Source of the DNA: Gammaproteobacteria bacterium
Lineage (GTDB): Bacteria; Pseudomonadota; Gammaproteobacteria; Steroidobacterales; Steroidobacteraceae
DNA: 6,882 nt
Direction of reading: 5' to 3'
Assembly (NCBI GenBank): GCA_027451085.1
Contig: DAIDKA010000080.1
Coordinates: 1-6,882 of the forward strand
Shown one piece after another: positions 5,408 to 6,882 of this stretch. A program made the position numbers and the translations under genes. Position 1 is the first letter of the stretch. Every line of letters starts with the position of its first letter. The notes beneath the pieces were generated by a model that worked only from the letters and a program-made list of their open reading frames with translations, was not told the origin of the DNA and did not search any database.

Positions 5408-6211
5408 CTATCTCTCGTTGAGCTCGGAGTGCGTCGAGGGCAGGTGCTTGTCGAGGTCGGGGGTGCATTCGACCTCGGTGATGTCCTGGTCGTCCACGCG
5501 CTTCCAGTGCTTGACGCTGGTCCACTCGCCTTCCCAGTTCTTCGGGTCGGTCATGGTGTACTTGATCTCCAGTTCCTTGCCGGCGTCCTGGAGTTTGATG
5601 CGCTCGACCACATGGAAGTCCTCGCTGACCGGTATGCCATTGTCGATCCAGTGGTGCTCGGCAATGAAGGCGTTGGTGTCCACCACCAGCGTGTCGCCCT
5701 CCCAGTGGCCGATGCTCTCGCCGTTGTAGGAGCGTACGACGACGTCCGGATCGGTGTGCTTGCGGCCGTCCAGGTAGATGATGCGCAGGGCGTTCTCGAA
5801 GCCAGAGATCATGTAGATGGCGGTGGGCAGCTGGATCATGGCGATGGGCCAGACGCGCGTCATGATCACCGGCAGTCCGGCCGGGTAGCACTCGCCGATG
5901 TCATCCTTGTAGGCGTGTCCGGTGGCCGATGCCTGCTTTGCCGCATCGAAACTGGCCTGGGCCTCGGGCTTGAATTTCGGGTAGGGCGGGCCGAACGTGA
6001 AGCCGCCGTGCGGCAGGTCCACGAACCAGGTGCCAGTGAGGTTGAAGGGGGCCTTCGGCCGGGGCTTGGCGAGGTTGGCGGGCGCCAGGGCTGACAGCTG
6101 CGGTGGCAGTTCGTCCGCAGGGGCGGCACCCTGGGCCGTCGCCGTGCCGCTGATGGACATGCCGAGCATCGATGCCGCACAAGCCGCGGCAATCGCAATG
6201 CGATTTCTCAT
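5408..6211 (-). CDS. secreted GHWEGDTLVVDT-family protein, paralogue of the 254-residue protein
   Basis: 267 residues from ATG 6211, chosen over an in-frame start 33 codons upstream because it has AGGGAGGGG just before it and starts a good signal peptide (about 1-27, ending TATAQ). Landmarks: FNLTGTWFVDLPHGG (56-70), C108-Y-P-A-G-L-P-V-I-M, WPIAMIQLP (121-129), YLDGRKH (146-152), GHWEGDTLVVDT (168-179), SEDFHVVERIKL (196-207), a second Cys at 249, then a charged tail. The order and both Cys positions match the 254-residue protein, with little identity outside the motifs, indicating an old duplication or a shared fold. A periplasmic location is predicted, function unknown. It converges on the DUF6152-like gene and diverges from the DUF8021-like gene. 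Confidence 0.82.
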   Translation of the reverse strand: MRNRIAIAAACAASMLGMSISGTATAQGAAPADELPPQLSALAPANLAKPRPKAPFNLTGTWFVDLPHGGFTFGPPYPKFKPEAQASFDAAKQASATGHAYKDDIGECYPAGLPVIMTRVWPIAMIQLPTAIYMISGFENALRIIYLDGRKHTDPDVVVRSYNGESIGHWEGDTLVVDTNAFIAEHHWIDNGIPVSEDFHVVERIKLQDAGKELEIKYTMTDPKNWEGEWTSVKHWKRVDDQDITEVECTPDLDKHLPSTHSELNER

Positions 6212-6236
6212 GACCCCTCCCTCTTGAGTATTCAAC

Positions 6237-6252
6237 GCGTGATAATACACGC
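6237..6252. promoter_or_regulatory. dyad GCGTG-ATAATA-CACGC in divergent promoter region
   Basis: This lies in the 97-base gap between starts at 6211 (-) and 6309 (+). The A/T-only centre offers a -10 on both strands: GATAAT (6241-6246) on + and TATTAT (6247-6242) on -. No good -35 accompanies either, which would fit activator dependence. The flanking dyad is a candidate operator. Confidence 0.4.
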
Positions 6253-6308
6253 CAACCAAACGATGGAATCCCTCGCGGATTGCCTCGCTCGTATCAAAGG
6301 GGGATGTC

Positions 6309-6882
6309 ATGCCGAAGCCCGCTGCCTGGAAAACCGCTTTTGCCGCCGTGTTGCTGCTGGGGGCGGCCGGTGCCCATTGCGCCGCTGTACCCGCTCCGGA
6401 GACGCTCGCCTGCGACCGTGCCTGCCTGGAGGGCTTTGTCGACAGGTACCTGGATGCGTTGCTGGCGCATGACCCGTCGAAGCTGCCGCTCGCGCCGGGC
6501 GTGCGCTACACCGAGGACGGACAGAAACTGGCCATCGGCGACGGCCTGTGGCGCAGCCTGCACGCCAAGGGTCACTACCGCCTGTTCGTGACCGATCCGC
6601 GCGCCGGCGAGGTGGCCTTCCTCGGCACGATCGAGGAGGAGAACCGTGACCCGGCCAAGGGTACTCCCGCGCTGCTTGCCCTGCGCCTGCGGGTGTGGAA
6701 CCGGCAGGTCACGCAGATCGAGGAAATGGTGGTGCGCGATGAAAAGGCGGCCCAGCGCATAGATGACATGAGCGTCGACCCCATCTACCTGCAGACGGTG
6801 CCGGTGAACCAGCGCGAGTCGCGCGCGGAACTGGTCGCCACCGCCAACAAGTACTTCACCGGCATGCAGCAGAATGACGGCA
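6309..6882 (+). CDS. secreted DUF8021-like protein, N-terminal part (3' end outside window)
   Basis: The frame is open from ATG 6309 to the right edge, giving 191 residues without a stop. AAAGGGGG (6296-6303) lies 5 bases upstream of the ATG. A signal peptide covers about 1-25 (MPKPAAWKTAFAAVLLLGAAGAHCA). Then come C35-D-R-A-C39-L-E-G-F-V-D-R-Y-L-D-A-L-L-A-H-D (35-55), LPLAPGVRYTEDGQKLAIGDGLW (59-81), VTDPRAGEVAFLGTIEE (94-110), LALRLRVWNRQVTQIEEMVVRDE (123-145), and, after VDPIYLQTVPVNQRESRAELVATANKYFTGMQ, the apparent start of a second repeat of the same kind. This matches the DUF8021/SnoaL-like (NTF2-like) pattern of secreted proteins as I recall it. The cone-shaped fold would bind a small hydrophobic ligand; catalysis is not shown. 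The CDRAC cysteines may form a disulfide. Confidence 0.75.
   Translation, partial: MPKPAAWKTAFAAVLLLGAAGAHCAAVPAPETLACDRACLEGFVDRYLDALLAHDPSKLPLAPGVRYTEDGQKLAIGDGLWRSLHAKGHYRLFVTDPRAGEVAFLGTIEEENRDPAKGTPALLALRLRVWNRQVTQIEEMVVRDEKAAQRIDDMSVDPIYLQTVPVNQRESRAELVATANKYFTGMQQNDG

Overview
The window reads as high-GC bacterial DNA, most likely from a proteobacterium, perhaps a soil or freshwater gammaproteobacterium. The grounds are the periplasmic PQQ dehydrogenase with a fused cytochrome c, DUF6152-type and GHWEGDTLVVDT-type secreted proteins, and strong G-rich Shine-Dalgarno sequences. Taxonomy cannot be settled from the sequence alone.

Left block (1-1364), all on the + strand, looks like accessory DNA. 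It holds the 3' end of an ABC-2 type transporter permease, a small XRE-type repressor 3 bases behind it, a poorly supported 64-residue membrane ORF, and a complete type II toxin-antitoxin pair (AbrB/MazE-fold antitoxin plus PIN-domain VapC-like toxin, genes overlapping by 14 bases). The pair has its own extended -10 promoter, buried in a 7-bp inverted repeat that is a good autoregulatory operator candidate.

Junction (about 1365-1416): a short unexplained stretch separates the toxin from the 5' end of a - strand ABC exporter gene. That gene is cut after roughly its first 96 codons. A 10-bp inverted repeat sits at the break, with its other arm inside the exporter remnant. This indicates a rearrangement, an insertion boundary or an assembly chimera.

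Right block (1417-6882) is a cluster whose intact genes all encode predicted exported proteins. On the - strand, a 254-residue secreted protein is followed after 49 bases by a 712-residue PQQ dehydrogenase with a C-terminal cytochrome c, and then by the truncated exporter, probably as one transcript. Divergent from this runs a + strand DUF6152-like secreted protein; a CCTTGA-CAC-TCAAGG palindrome lies between the two starts. Further right are a second - strand GHWEGDTLVVDT protein (267 residues), a distant paralogue of the first, and a divergent + strand DUF8021-like secreted protein that runs off the window. The convergent gap 5208-5407 holds several hairpins, three of which share a KGGA loop with unrelated arms.

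Working model (inference): the cluster encodes a periplasmic oxidation module in which the quinohaemoprotein dehydrogenase oxidises an unknown alcohol, aldehyde or sugar-like substrate and passes electrons through its own haem, while the small secreted proteins bind or process the substrate or product. The dehydrogenase has all the recognisable PQQ and metal ligands, plus an Asp two residues after the catalytic Asp (D-Y-D). That is the position used by lanthanide-dependent alcohol dehydrogenases, although glucose dehydrogenases also have an acid there.
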